A DNA stretch of 64,000 bases from JAPOUP01 sp965201085 (lineage in GTDB: Bacteria; Pseudomonadota; Alphaproteobacteria; Rhodobacterales; Rhodobacteraceae). Within the stretch, counting starts at the first letter, position 1. Each line of letters opens with the position of its first letter. The notes under the pieces were generated by a model. That model searched no databases and was not told where the DNA came from. It saw only the letters and a list, made by a program, of their open reading frames with translations. Below, piece by piece: positions 18,960 through 28,827 of the stretch. The DNA is taken from contig CBDAVS010000025.1 in the NCBI GenBank assembly GCA_965201085.1, positions 248,001 to 312,000 of the forward strand, read 5' to 3'. The translations under genes and the position numbers were made by a program.

Positions 18960-19846
18960 AGCCTGGCCTCCCGCTGCTTCTGCTCGTTGCGTTGGAAGAC
19001 GATGATCGGAATGATGAGGATCAGCAGCAGAACGGTCGCGACCGCGCTGGCGATGGGCCAGTCACGGTTCGAGAAGAATTCTTCCCAGAGCACCTTTCCG
19101 ATCATCAGGGTGCCTGAGCCGCCAAGGAGGGACGGGATCACGAATTCTCCGATCGTGGGAATGAAGACGAGAAAGCATCCGGCGATGATTCCGGGTCGCG
19201 AGAGCGGAACCGTGACAAGCCAGAATGCCTGTATCCTGGTGCAGCCCAGATCTTCAGCCGCTTCGAGAAACGATTCGTCCATGCGGTCGAGCGACGCGTA
19301 TATCGGCAATACCATGAACGGAAGGTAGGTATAGACGACTCCGATATATACGGCGATGTTGGTGTTCAGGATCGTGAGCGGTTCGCCGATGACGCCGAGA
19401 CCGAGCAGGAACTGGTTGAGATAGCCTTCCTGACTGAGAATGCCCATCCATGAATAGACACGGATCAGAAAGCTCGTCCAAAACGGAAGAATCACCAACA
19501 TGAGCAGTGTCGGGCGCCAGCTTTCATCCGCCCGCGCCATGGCGTAGGCGATCGGATATCCGGCGAGCAGGGCGAGCAGTGTCGAAACGAAAGCGATACG
19601 GAGGCTTGAAAGATACGCTTTCCAGTAGAGGGCATCGGTCGTGAGAAACGCGAAGTTCTCCAGATCGAGGCCCGACAGAAAATCGCGAAAACCGGTCCAA
19701 CCCGCGGCGAGGTCAAACTGGGGGATGTAGGGTGGGCGCGCGAGCGCGGCGTCCGAGAGCGAGATTTTCAGGACGATGACGAAGGGCGCCAGGAAGAACG
19801 CAAGTAACCACAGATAGGGGATGGCGATGATGATGAACCGGCGCAT
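18956..19846 (-). CDS. potH: Putrescine/spermidine ABC transporter permease, PotH/PotB type
   Basis: A 296-residue permease with an N-terminal helix (IPYLWLLAFFLAPFVIVLKI) and five more hydrophobic segments. EAAEDLGCTRIQAFWLVTVP is the EAA motif. LVFIPTIGEFVIPSLLGG is characteristic of the PotB/PotH branch. Pairs with the overlapping PotI-type subunit and the PotG ATPase. Confidence 0.92.
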   Translation of the reverse strand: MRRFIIIAIPYLWLLAFFLAPFVIVLKISLSDAALARPPYIPQFDLAAGWTGFRDFLSGLDLENFAFLTTDALYWKAYLSSLRIAFVSTLLALLAGYPIAYAMARADESWRPTLLMLVILPFWTSFLIRVYSWMGILSQEGYLNQFLLGLGVIGEPLTILNTNIAVYIGVVYTYLPFMVLPIYASLDRMDESFLEAAEDLGCTRIQAFWLVTVPLSRPGIIAGCFLVFIPTIGEFVIPSLLGGSGTLMIGKVLWEEFFSNRDWPIASAVATVLLLILIIPIIVFQRNEQKQREARL

Positions 19847-19893
19847 CAGCGACCGCTCCGACCGTATTGCGCCATGACGACCCGCGTCATCGC

Positions 19894-21021
19894 TCAGCGC
19901 TCCAGGACAATGCCGGCGGAGTCGGACCAGTTAAGCCAGACATTATCTTCCCACGTGAGGCCCCGTCTGGCGAAGCGGTCGGTATTGGCGGTCTGCGCCT
20001 TGATGACCGGACCTTCGGCGATCTCGACATGATAGGTTGTCACATTGCCAAGATAGGCGATGTCGAGAACCTTTCCGCGTACCGCATTCGCCGCGCCATC
20101 GGGTTTTTCCAGTGAGATCGACACTTTTTCGGGCCTGACGGCGATGAATGCCGTCGCGCCGTTCTCAAACGCAAGGGAAGTCGTGCATGTAAGCGCTGGC
20201 TGGCCTTCGGCCCATTGCAGGCTGATCGCTCCGGTTTCCGGAATCGCGCGTCCTTCCAGTATGTTCACGTCTCCGATGAAGTCCGCGACATAGGTGGAAT
20301 TTGGAGCTTCGTAGATTTCGGTTGGGGTGGCGACCTGGGCTATGCGTCCATGATCCATCACGGCAACGCGGGTCGCGACCGTCATCGCCTCTTCCTGGTC
20401 ATGGGTAACGATCACGAAGGTCGTTCCCGTCTTTTCCTGAATGTCCACCAGTTCGAACTGGGTTTCGCGGCGCAGTTTTTTGTCGAGCGCGCCGAGGGGC
20501 TCATCGAGCAGCAGGAGTTTCGGCGCCTTCGCCAGAGCGCGTGCGAGCGCGACGCGCTGGCGCTGCCCCCCGGAAATCTGGTGCGGTTTGCGCGACTCGA
20601 AACCGTGAAGCTGGACGAGCGAAATCATCTCTTCGGTGCGCGTCCTGATCCTGTCGGAGGGGAGTCTGTCACGGCGAAGGCCGAATGCGATGTTGTCGAA
20701 AACCGACAGATGCGGGAACAGTGCATATGACTGGAACATCATATTGGTCGAGCGTTTGTTCGGTGGGGTATCCGCGAGGTCCTGCCCGTCGAGCAGGATG
20801 GTACCTTCCGTTGGCCGCTCGAAGCCTGCGAGCATTCGCATGAGGGTGGTCTTGCCGCAGCCCGAGGGCCCGAGCAGCGCGAAGAACTCGCTCCCGAATA
20901 TGTCTAGATCGATTCCGTCGATGGCCGTAAATCCACTGAATCGCTTCGTAACTCCCTTGAACTGGATCAAGGGGGTGGCGTCCGAATCGTTCCAGGGATC
21001 GATTTCAGGTGTGGCGTTCAT
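19894..21021 (-). CDS. potG: Putrescine/spermidine ABC transporter ATPase
   Basis: A 375-residue ATPase. Walker A is LLGPSGCGKTTLMRML, the signature ISGGQRQRVALARAL, Walker B LLLLDEPLGALDKKLR, and the switch His is in IVTHDQEEAMTV. The C-terminal third is a TOBE regulatory domain (FIAVRPEKVSIS). An N-terminal extension of about 20 residues matches PotG better than PotA. Powers uptake through the two permeases encoded downstream. Confidence 0.93.
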   Translation of the reverse strand: MNATPEIDPWNDSDATPLIQFKGVTKRFSGFTAIDGIDLDIFGSEFFALLGPSGCGKTTLMRMLAGFERPTEGTILLDGQDLADTPPNKRSTNMMFQSYALFPHLSVFDNIAFGLRRDRLPSDRIRTRTEEMISLVQLHGFESRKPHQISGGQRQRVALARALAKAPKLLLLDEPLGALDKKLRRETQFELVDIQEKTGTTFVIVTHDQEEAMTVATRVAVMDHGRIAQVATPTEIYEAPNSTYVADFIGDVNILEGRAIPETGAISLQWAEGQPALTCTTSLAFENGATAFIAVRPEKVSISLEKPDGAANAVRGKVLDIAYLGNVTTYHVEIAEGPVIKAQTANTDRFARRGLTWEDNVWLNWSDSAGIVLER

Positions 21022-21126
21022 CAGGGTGGTTGTTTGATTCGAAACCGCTCGGGATCATTCGGCACCGTGTGTATCGAGTGCGGTCACCTCCATCGACTTG
21101 AGGGGGTGACCACGGTGAGGGTCGGC

Positions 21127-22209
21127 TCAAGTGCCTGACTTGACCCGCGTCCACATGCGCGTCACCACACGCTGCACGGCCAACGGATAGGGCGTTGTCG
21201 TGTAGAGTGTTTCGAGCACTTCGTCGGTTGGGTAGATCGCGGGGTCGCCGATCACATCTTCCGCCAAAAATTCCTGGCTCGCGAGATTGCCGTTGGCGTA
21301 GTAGACATAGTTTGACGCCGCCGCCATATTCCGGGCGTCGAGCATAAAGTTCAGGAATGTATGCGCACCGTCCGGATTCGGGGCGTCCACAGGGATCGCC
21401 ATTTGATCGAACCACATGAGAGAACCTTCCTTGGCAGCGCTGTAGGCGATCTCAACACCTTTATCCGCCTCCAAAGCTCGGTCACGTGCCTGAAGCACGT
21501 CACCCGACCAACCGATCGCAACGCATATGTCACCGTTGGCGAGCGCGGTGATATATTCGGAGGAGTGGAATTTCTGAACGAAGGGCCGCACGGCCTGAAG
21601 CACGGGCTCCACCTTTGCGATGACTTCCGGATCGTGGCTGTTGGGATCTTCCCCGATATACTGCAGCACGGCCGGAATCACTTCCGTCGGCGCGTCCAGG
21701 AAATGCACCCCGCACTCGGCGAGCGCTTCCATGTTGGCGGGGTCGAAGACCAGAGCGAGACTGTTAATCGGAGCGTCGTCGCCCAAGGCTTCCCGGACCT
21801 TTCCGACGTTTACACCCAATCCGGTCGTGCCCCACATATAGTTGATCGAATAGGTGTTTTCGGGGTCGTACGCTGCGGTGCGCTTGGCGACGACATCCCA
21901 GACATTTCCGTGGTTCGGCAGTTTTGACAGGTCGAGCGGCTGAAAGGCTCCGACGGAGATCTGGCGCAGAAGGAATGTGCCGGTGGGCACGACGACGTCA
22001 TAACCCGATCCCCCGGCGAGGATCTTGGTCTCGAGCACTTCATTGGAGTCATACACATCGTAAATCAGTTCGAGTCCGGTTTCCTCCTCAAACCTGGTCA
22101 GAAGAGCCTCGTCTATGTAGTCCGACCAGTTATAGACCCGGACTTCTTCGGCGATGGCCGCCGATGAGGCTAGTGTCGCTGCAAGAAGCGATGTGAGGGT
22201 ACGACTCAT
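21127..22209 (-). CDS. potF: Periplasmic polyamine-binding protein, PotF type
   Basis: A 360-residue solute-binding protein. A signal peptide (MSRTLTSLLAATLASSAAIA) precedes the mature start EEVRVYNWSDYIDE, the conserved opening of PotD/PotF. Other blocks are INYMWGTTGLGVNVGKV and MWFDQMAIPVDAPNPDGAH, where the conserved acidic and aromatic residues hold putrescine. First gene of a four-gene operon potF-G-H-I. It is divergent from a class III aminotransferase at 22455 that could consume the imported amine. Confidence 0.93.
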   Translation of the reverse strand: MSRTLTSLLAATLASSAAIAEEVRVYNWSDYIDEALLTRFEEETGLELIYDVYDSNEVLETKILAGGSGYDVVVPTGTFLLRQISVGAFQPLDLSKLPNHGNVWDVVAKRTAAYDPENTYSINYMWGTTGLGVNVGKVREALGDDAPINSLALVFDPANMEALAECGVHFLDAPTEVIPAVLQYIGEDPNSHDPEVIAKVEPVLQAVRPFVQKFHSSEYITALANGDICVAIGWSGDVLQARDRALEADKGVEIAYSAAKEGSLMWFDQMAIPVDAPNPDGAHTFLNFMLDARNMAAASNYVYYANGNLASQEFLAEDVIGDPAIYPTDEVLETLYTTTPYPLAVQRVVTRMWTRVKSGT

Positions 22210-22454
22210 GATATACTCCCTTCGTTGTGGAAACGGTGTTCAGGCTGTCTCGGTCCGACCACTTGATCGGGATCCAGTATGGCATTTGATTTCAAGGATA
22301 TCCAGCCATATGCCCTCTTTGTCGGATTGAAGCGGGATTGCGGGTCGTGTCGCGGCTGGCCCATCCATGCGTCTCCCGCTCTCTACGGGCTTGAGCGCTC
22401 CGCAATGCGGCGCTTATTGTGTGGCCCGGGCCAGGTCGGCAGGAACGGGAGTGC

Positions 22455-23855
22455 ATGATGAATCTTATTTCCAACCATCCGCCCACCGAAGAGATCCAAG
22501 CGCTTGACGCCGCGCATCATCTGCATCCGTTCACCGACGGCGAGGCACTCTCCCGGATCGGTGCACGGGTGATCACCCGTGCCGATGGTGTCATTCTGAC
22601 GGACAGTGAGGGGAACGAACTGATCGATGCCATGGCTGGCCTGTGGTGCGTCAACATCGGCTATGGACGTGACGAACTGGCTGAAGCGGCACGAACCCAG
22701 ATGTGCCGGCTGCCCTACTACAACACGTTTTTCCTCACCACGCATATACCGGCGGCTTCGCTGGCGGCGCGACTGGCGGCTTTGGCACCGGACGACCTCA
22801 ATCACGTTTTCTTTGCATCTTCGGGTTCGGAGGCGAATGACACCAACATTCGTCTGGTGCGTCATTACTGGGCGGCGCGGGGAAAACCGGGCAAGCAGGT
22901 GATCATCAGCAGGAGGAATTCCTATCACGGTTCCTCGATGGGGTCGGCGAGTCTCGGTGGCATGGCATCAATGCATGTGCAGGGAGGGCTTCCCATCCCG
23001 GGGGTCGAGCATATCGGCGAACCGAACTGGTATGCGCAGGGGGGTGATCTGACACCGGATGAGTTCGGAATCGAATGCGCGGGAGAACTGGAAGGAAAGA
23101 TCGTTGAACTCGGTGAAGACAGTGTTGCGGCCTTTATCGCCGAGCCGATTCAGGGCGCCGGTGGCGTTATCATTCCGCCACGGACCTATTGGCCGGAAAT
23201 CCAGCGGATCTGCGACAGGTATGAAATCCTGTTGATCGCTGACGAAGTGATCTGTGGCTTCGGCAGGACCGGTGATTGGTTTGGCTGCCATTCCCTCGAT
23301 ATTCGCCCGCAGATCATGACCATCGCCAAGGGTGTGACCAGCGGTTACCTACCGCTTGGGGGTTCGATTGTGTCTGACGAAGTGGCCGACGTAGTGAACG
23401 GTGCCGGAGAGTTTTCCCACGGATATACCTATAGCGGTCATCCGGTGGCCTGTGCCGTCGCGCTGGAGAACCTTCGGATCATCGAGGAAGAGGGGATTCT
23501 CGACCATGTGCGTGAGGTGGCGGCGCCATATCTTGCCGAGAAGTGGGTGGGGTTGGCCGAGCATCCCATGGTGGGTGAGGCCGGGAGTTTCGGTTTGTTG
23601 GCCGGTCTGGTGTTGACACCCGACAAGACGACGCGTGCGCCGTTCGACGCGCCGGAGGGAACGGTTGGGTTGCAATGCAGGGAAGCCTCCTTCTCCGGTG
23701 GCCTGGTGATGCGGCATGTGGGAGATCGGATGGTGATTTCGCCTCCTTTGGTTGTGACGCCGGAGGAGATCGACATCCTTGTTGAGAGGGCATGGGCCGC
23801 GATCGATACCGCCTATGGTTGGGCCAGGGCGGAAGGCCTGATCAATGTTGGCTGA
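22455..23855 (+). CDS. Class III aminotransferase, putrescine/omega-amino acid type
   Basis: A 466-residue PLP enzyme. FASSGSEANDTNIRLVRHYW is the phosphate-binding region, LLIADEVICGFGRTGDWFG holds the Asp that contacts PLP, and IMTIAKGVTSGYLPLGG contains the Schiff-base Lys. The SpuC/putrescine-pyruvate aminotransferase branch fits best. The start ATG 22455 has AGGAACGGGAG just upstream. Divergent from potF with about 245 bases between, which would suit shared control. Together they suggest putrescine uptake and transamination to 4-aminobutanal. Confidence 0.88.
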   Translation: MMNLISNHPPTEEIQALDAAHHLHPFTDGEALSRIGARVITRADGVILTDSEGNELIDAMAGLWCVNIGYGRDELAEAARTQMCRLPYYNTFFLTTHIPAASLAARLAALAPDDLNHVFFASSGSEANDTNIRLVRHYWAARGKPGKQVIISRRNSYHGSSMGSASLGGMASMHVQGGLPIPGVEHIGEPNWYAQGGDLTPDEFGIECAGELEGKIVELGEDSVAAFIAEPIQGAGGVIIPPRTYWPEIQRICDRYEILLIADEVICGFGRTGDWFGCHSLDIRPQIMTIAKGVTSGYLPLGGSIVSDEVADVVNGAGEFSHGYTYSGHPVACAVALENLRIIEEEGILDHVREVAAPYLAEKWVGLAEHPMVGEAGSFGLLAGLVLTPDKTTRAPFDAPEGTVGLQCREASFSGGLVMRHVGDRMVISPPLVVTPEEIDILVERAWAAIDTAYGWARAEGLINVG

Positions 23856-24307
23856 ATCAAGTGGTTTTCGCTTGTCGGGTTTTCTGAACCGCAAATTTGA
23901 ACACCGCACCCAGCAGGTCTGACTGCCGGACGGCGCGTCCGAAAACATGCTTCGGTCCAGAAACCGCGAACACGGAGGCACCATTCCGGATCCGGCCCTT
24001 TGGGATCCGACCGCGTACGTGCAAGCGCTGCGGAAGGCCAGTGAGGATCAACCGGAAAATCAATGAGATGACGGTTCTCAAGAGCGGACATCGACCGCTC
24101 CTGCTCGCGGCAGTCGGACATTACTGCCTGCCCGAACAAACGCAGCATTGGTTTTTTGTCAAGGCCATTGTCAAACGCCCGAAACGATCTTGCCCCATCC
24201 GGTGGGGAAACGAGGGAAGCCTGCGCCAAAAAAATCGACGTATCAAAGCGCCGACCTCAAGTCACGTGAACCACTGTCCATAGGATTGAAGGGAGCGTGC
24301 ACCTGAA
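23856..24307 (+). other. Intergenic stretch with no recognised gene
   Basis: 452 bases after the aminotransferase gene. Overlapping open frames are present on both strands but none resembles a known family. Confidence 0.4.
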
Positions 24308-24955
24308 GTGTGCGCCAGGGATCCGAGGCAATCTATCGAAGCGTCCAAATTGGCTGGCCGGAAATCTGTCGGTGCCCTTGTTTATCTAAACATCACCAAT
24401 CGAAAACGCAATGAAGGAAACAACCGTGACAAACGAGAACGCAAAGAGCAAATCCGAGAAGCACAACGCGGATTCCAGGCTCGGCGGAAGGCGGAGCGCC
24501 TGAAACTGGCGGCGGCGCTGGCAGACGACCTAAACGCAATGCAGGAGCCCCTGGCGGCGGCGCAAGCCGATGTGGTGGAGTGGGCGTGTGGCAGGTTCAA
24601 CGATCTCTTGGCGAGCGACGGGCTCGTGATCGAACTCGAGGCGGCAACGTACGAGGTACGGTATACCATGGATGAGGAATCGGAAAAATTCGTCGAGGAA
24701 ATACTCGTCTGTCTGAACCGTGAAAGAGTCCGCTGCACCTATGAAGCGGTGGCTGGAGTGATCGGTGGCGTGGCGCGCGGGGTTGGCAGGCTTCTCGGAG
24801 AACCGCGCCCTGAGGTGTCCTGGGTTGTCCTAAAATGTGACGGGCGTCCCAGCGGTTACACGGACAGCCAAATGCATCCCGAACTCATGAAGGGCCGGAT
24901 CATCTACAGAGTGGACGAGCTGCGAAGCCTGCTTAAGCGCGGTTCCTCACAATGA
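24308..24955 (+). CDS. Hypothetical protein
   Basis: A 215-codon open frame with a GTG at 24308; the true start is unclear. The first 65 residues are rich in Lys/Arg/Glu and probably helical (RKRNEGNNRDKRERKEQIRE). From about residue 70 it reads like a globular domain (ALADDLNAMQEPLAAAQADV, VRYTMDEESEKFVEEILVCL, then GVIGGVARGVGRLLG and WVVLKCDGRPSGY). No catalytic motif is recognised and no signal peptide or membrane segment is evident. It lies in a region of decayed sequence left of an IS66 insertion. Confidence 0.4.
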   Translation: MCARDPRQSIEASKLAGRKSVGALVYLNITNRKRNEGNNRDKRERKEQIREAQRGFQARRKAERLKLAAALADDLNAMQEPLAAAQADVVEWACGRFNDLLASDGLVIELEAATYEVRYTMDEESEKFVEEILVCLNRERVRCTYEAVAGVIGGVARGVGRLLGEPRPEVSWVVLKCDGRPSGYTDSQMHPELMKGRIIYRVDELRSLLKRGSSQ

Positions 24956-25852
24956 ACGACCGGTTGGTCGCCGGAACTCGATGTGCTGGCGTAAGGTATT
25001 GATCGGGTTGGCCAGCGTGTCGTCAAAATTCGTCGATACTTCTAGATGCCCCTTGATATGAGAACCGATAAATGGACGGATATCGACATCCCTGCAGGGC
25101 CCGCCGGGCAGTCCGAAGGATGCTCTGAAACAGTGGTTCTAGAGACGGAATTACACGCTCCGATGACATTCCTGAATACGCGAGGGATCCGACCCCAATC
25201 CAAGATCTCTCGGGATAACGGCATCGGCAGACGCGCTAGGGAGCGGTACGCGTGGTCGAAGGCGTGATTTCTGGAAAGACGTTTGAACGCCCCGGCCACG
25301 CCGTGCGTATCGACTATGTCCAGCCGGACGATATGTTCGCCGTCATCGGTCTGAACCGATTGGGTGGTCGCATGGGAACTGCTGGAAACAGTCGATGTTC
25401 TCAAGGTCGGAAAGGTCAATCCGATCGACCAGAAATAACACATCGACACGGCTTCGACCTCAGTGGAGCAAGTGATCCACGTTTTCGGCTCCATTGCACC
25501 TACCGGACACAGCCTGATTTCCGGTCACACGAAAGACGGGCGGACCCTGCGGCGCATAGCTCTGCGGGAAGGACTGGTCTCGCCGCACCACGAAGCGGAT
25601 CCTTGACTGTAATGAATGGCGACCCGAAGACATTGGAGAGCGACAAAAGGATATGGTGGCCGCGGCGAAGGAAACCTGGGAGATTGATGTTCAAACATGA
25701 GCCACAATGTGTGCCACCGCACCGACAGATCAACTGGACTTATAGAGCTGAAGTCTGCTCTTTGGGATGCAGCCAACACCTACGCGGTTTGTCAGTGAGT
25801 TATGGTTTCCTAAGCACCATTCGATGGCTCTACTGGAAAGGGATGAAAGCCT
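24956..25852 (+). other. Decayed or non-coding stretch
   Basis: About 900 bases without a recognised gene. Open frames on both strands (for example 25042-25494 minus, 25252-25869 plus) show no family resemblance. Probably an eroded accessory region. Confidence 0.4.
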
Positions 25853-26338
25853 ATGGCGAGCACTATTGACGGCGATGAGGTCCAGATTTCCGGCGAGCGC
25901 CATCTGGCAGAAATCTGCGGCGGGACGCTTCACCGCTGGCCAAGCGCCAAAGCAGCCGTTCTATTCGGCAGTCGTGCACGAGGTACGCATCGTCCCGACA
26001 GTGACTGGGATGTCGCTTCCGTTCTGGAAGGTGACGAGCCGGAACGCGCCAGACCAATCGAAGCTAGCCGGTTCCCTCAGGCGGATAGACTGATGGATAT
26101 CGACCGGATGGATGCATGGGCGGTAAATGGCGGATATCTTCGCGACCATGCGATGGACTTGGGAACCCTGTATCATGGCATAGCGCGGGATGGACGGCTC
26201 CTTGCCGGTTCCTGGGCGATGCCTGACCCGGAAACGGTAGTGAGGAAAGCTGGTATGAATCCCGAAGACTGGGCAAGAAGGTAAGGCTCCGGCGGAGGCC
26301 GTCTATCTGGTTTGATTATCGGGGTTTACGGTTTGGGA

Positions 26339-26755
26339 ATGTATGATGAAGTCCCCCACACCGAAGATGGCCTGGTTTCTGCTGGAGCTCGGTCCCCCCG
26401 TCGTCAACTGTCGGATGCCGCGAAGCTCCGGCCTGTAGGGGAAAGCCTTGAGTGCAGCGTCGTTGGGACGTCCCGGCGTCACGGCCTCGGTCGGTCGTCC
26501 CTGTCCCGCTGGCGGCGCCAGTATCGTGCCGGCCGTCTGTCGGGATCCGGAGCCCAGCCCCGGTCTGTTCCCATGGTTGCTTCTGATCCTGGGTCGTCCA
26601 ATGGAGGTCCCAAAGACCTGGACGATCCGGCGGGAGGGGAGAATGAAGGCCAAAAGGCGGATATTCTGCTGGTGAATGGGCGCAAACTGTCCGTAGCGGT
26701 TACGATTGATCCAGCTCCCCTGTCGCGCCTTTTGACCGTATTGGAGCCGTCATGA
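26339..26755 (+). CDS. tnpA: IS66 accessory protein TnpA
   Basis: A helix-turn-helix protein of about 138 residues. RRQLSDAAKLRPVGESLE and SRRHGLGRSSLSRWRRQYRA are the TnpA blocks; the C-terminus ILLVNGRKLSVAVTIDPAPL is the conserved tail. Compared with the family it has several unusual residues, so activity is uncertain. The start ATG 26339 is tentative. Overlaps tnpB by 4 bases. Confidence 0.75.
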   Translation: MYDEVPHTEDGLVSAGARSPRRQLSDAAKLRPVGESLECSVVGTSRRHGLGRSSLSRWRRQYRAGRLSGSGAQPRSVPMVASDPGSSNGGPKDLDDPAGGENEGQKADILLVNGRKLSVAVTIDPAPLSRLLTVLEPS

Positions 26756-27102
26756 CTGCGTTTCCAGCGGGTGTGAAGGTTTGGATAGCCGGGGGTGTGA
26801 CAGATATGCGCCGGGGGATGAACACGCTGGCGCTGCAGGTGCAGGAGGGCCTGGGGCGTGATCCGCATGCTGGGGGGATTTTCCGTTTCCGGGGCCGTCG
26901 GGGCGATCCGGTGAAGATTCCGTGGCATGATGGGGTTGGCATGTCGCTGTATCTGAAGCGGTTGGAGGCGGGAAAGTTCATCTGGCCCACGAGCGGCTCG
27001 GGTGAGGCGGCAGCGATTTCCTCGGCGCAGCTGGGCTATCTTCCTGAGGGGATTGGCCGGCGCAATCCGCGCTGGACGCAACGCCCTGCAAAGGCGGGAT
27101 AA
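26752..27102 (+). CDS. tnpB: IS66 accessory protein TnpB (Orf2)
   Basis: A 116-residue protein. VWIAGGVTDMRRGMNTLALQ and the block FRFRGRRGDPVKIPWHDGVG, then LYLKRLEAGKFIWP, are the IS66 Orf2 signature. It is required for transposition in this family. The ATG overlaps the tnpA stop (ATGA). Confidence 0.92.
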   Translation: MTAFPAGVKVWIAGGVTDMRRGMNTLALQVQEGLGRDPHAGGIFRFRGRRGDPVKIPWHDGVGMSLYLKRLEAGKFIWPTSGSGEAAAISSAQLGYLPEGIGRRNPRWTQRPAKAG

Positions 27103-27162
27103 ATCGCTGCCATCGGGCTGTTTCCCATGGGCTTTTTCGGGTCGGTACAGTAACTCTCGACC

Positions 27163-28827
27163 ATGTCGGATGCTGCCCTGGAAATCGCTGGATTGCGCGC
27201 TGCGCCGGTTGCTTCGCAAGCGCATGCCGAGGTGGCTACCGCGCGAGCGCAGGCCGCTGAAGCCGAACTGGCACAGGGTCGTGCCACGGTCAGCTGTTCC
27301 GAGGCGATGATCAAGGAACTGAAGCTTGGGATCGCCAGGCTGCGGCGGGACAGATACGGGGTGTCCCCGGAACGTGGCAGGCGGCTGGTCGATCAGTTGG
27401 AGCTGCAGCTGGAGGAACTGGAAGCCAGTGCCACCGAAGACGACCTGGCCGCCCAGCAGGCACAGGGCGAAACGACCACCGTCAAAAGCTTCACCCGCCG
27501 CAGGTCATCGCGCAAGTCGTTTCCCGATCACCTTCCGCGTGAGCGCGTTGTGATTCCGGCCCCGACGCAGTGTGACCGCTGCGGTTCCAGCCGGATCGTA
27601 AAGATGGGTGAAGATGTGACCGAGACGCTGGAGGTCATCCCCCGGCAGTGGAAGGTGATCCAGACGGTCCGCGAGAAGTTCACCTGCCGGGAGTGCGAGA
27701 GGATCAGCCAGCCTCCCGCCCCCTTCCACGCCATTCCGAGGGGGTGGGCCGGACCCAGCCCGATCGCCATGATCATGTTTGGAAAATTCGGCCGGCATCA
27801 GCCCCTCAACCGTCAGGCCGAACGGTTCGCGCGCGAAGGCGTGGACCTCAGCCTGTCCACATTGGCCGATCTGGTCGGGCATGCAGCCGTTGCGCCGGCC
27901 CCGGTCCACGCGCTGATTGAAAAGCATGTTCTGGCCGCTGGCCGGTTACATGGTGATGATACCACGATACCGTTGCCGGCGCGCGGTGGAACCAGAACCG
28001 CGCGGCTCTGGACCTATGTGCGCGATGACAGACCGTTCAATGGGGGAGCGCCCCCGGCCGCGCTGTTCCACTTTTCCCGTGACAGGGAAATGATACATCC
28101 CAATAAGCATCTGGCCGGGTGGCAGGGAGTGCCGCAATCCGATGTCCATGCAGGCTACAGCGGTCTGTACAACCCGGGCCGGGATCCCGGTCCCGCAACT
28201 CCTTCGTTCTGTTGGGCGCACGGGAGACGCAAATTCTTCGAACCGGCCGATATTGCTGGCAACGTTCGCAAAAACAGACCTGCCCATCAGATATCACCGG
28301 TCGCGCTGGAAGCTGTGCGCAGGATCGACGCGATCTTCGATATCGAGCGCGGGATCAACGGGCCTGATGCCGATGCCCGCCACGCCGCGCGCCAGAGCCT
28401 GGTCCGACCGTTGTGCGAAGAGTTGCATGCCTGGCTCATCGACCGGCGCGCACGGATGTCGAAACACAATCCTGTCGCCAGGGCGATCAGATACATGATC
28501 GAGAAGGAAGGTCGCTGGGAAGCATTCACCGCCTTTCTGGATGACGGTCGGCTTTGCCTGACGAACAACGCCGCCGAACGCGCGCTGCGCGGTGTTGCCC
28601 TTGGCCGGAAGTCATGGTCATTCGCCGGTTCGGAACGCGGTGGTCAGCGGGCGGCCTTCATGTACACGTTGACTGTCACCGCAAAAATGAACGACATCGA
28701 TCCACAGGCCTGGTTGGCCGATGTTCTCAGGCGACTGCCCGATATGCCCGTTTCCCGCATCCATGAGTTGCTACCATGGAACTGGAAACCCCACTGGAAA
28801 CCTTCGGTAAATGTCAAGCTACAGTAG
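27163..28827 (+). CDS. tnpC: IS66 transposase TnpC
   Basis: A 554-residue DDE transposase of full length. An N-terminal coiled-coil leucine-zipper-like region (about 5-110) is followed by a zinc-finger-like part (CDRCGSSRIV, FTCRECERI), then the catalytic domain with first Asp in RLHGDDTTIPL, second in SDVHAGYSGLY, and Glu in NNAAERALRGVALGRKSW. The second motif is unusual (family form DGYAGY). All reading frames are intact. Confidence 0.93.
   Translation: MSDAALEIAGLRAAPVASQAHAEVATARAQAAEAELAQGRATVSCSEAMIKELKLGIARLRRDRYGVSPERGRRLVDQLELQLEELEASATEDDLAAQQAQGETTTVKSFTRRRSSRKSFPDHLPRERVVIPAPTQCDRCGSSRIVKMGEDVTETLEVIPRQWKVIQTVREKFTCRECERISQPPAPFHAIPRGWAGPSPIAMIMFGKFGRHQPLNRQAERFAREGVDLSLSTLADLVGHAAVAPAPVHALIEKHVLAAGRLHGDDTTIPLPARGGTRTARLWTYVRDDRPFNGGAPPAALFHFSRDREMIHPNKHLAGWQGVPQSDVHAGYSGLYNPGRDPGPATPSFCWAHGRRKFFEPADIAGNVRKNRPAHQISPVALEAVRRIDAIFDIERGINGPDADARHAARQSLVRPLCEELHAWLIDRRARMSKHNPVARAIRYMIEKEGRWEAFTAFLDDGRLCLTNNAAERALRGVALGRKSWSFAGSERGGQRAAFMYTLTVTAKMNDIDPQAWLADVLRRLPDMPVSRIHELLPWNWKPHWKPSVNVKLQ

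Noticed and set aside
25042..25869. Two overlapping ORFs of 150 and 205 codons on opposite strands
   Set aside because: Neither shows a domain, good start site or family resemblance.
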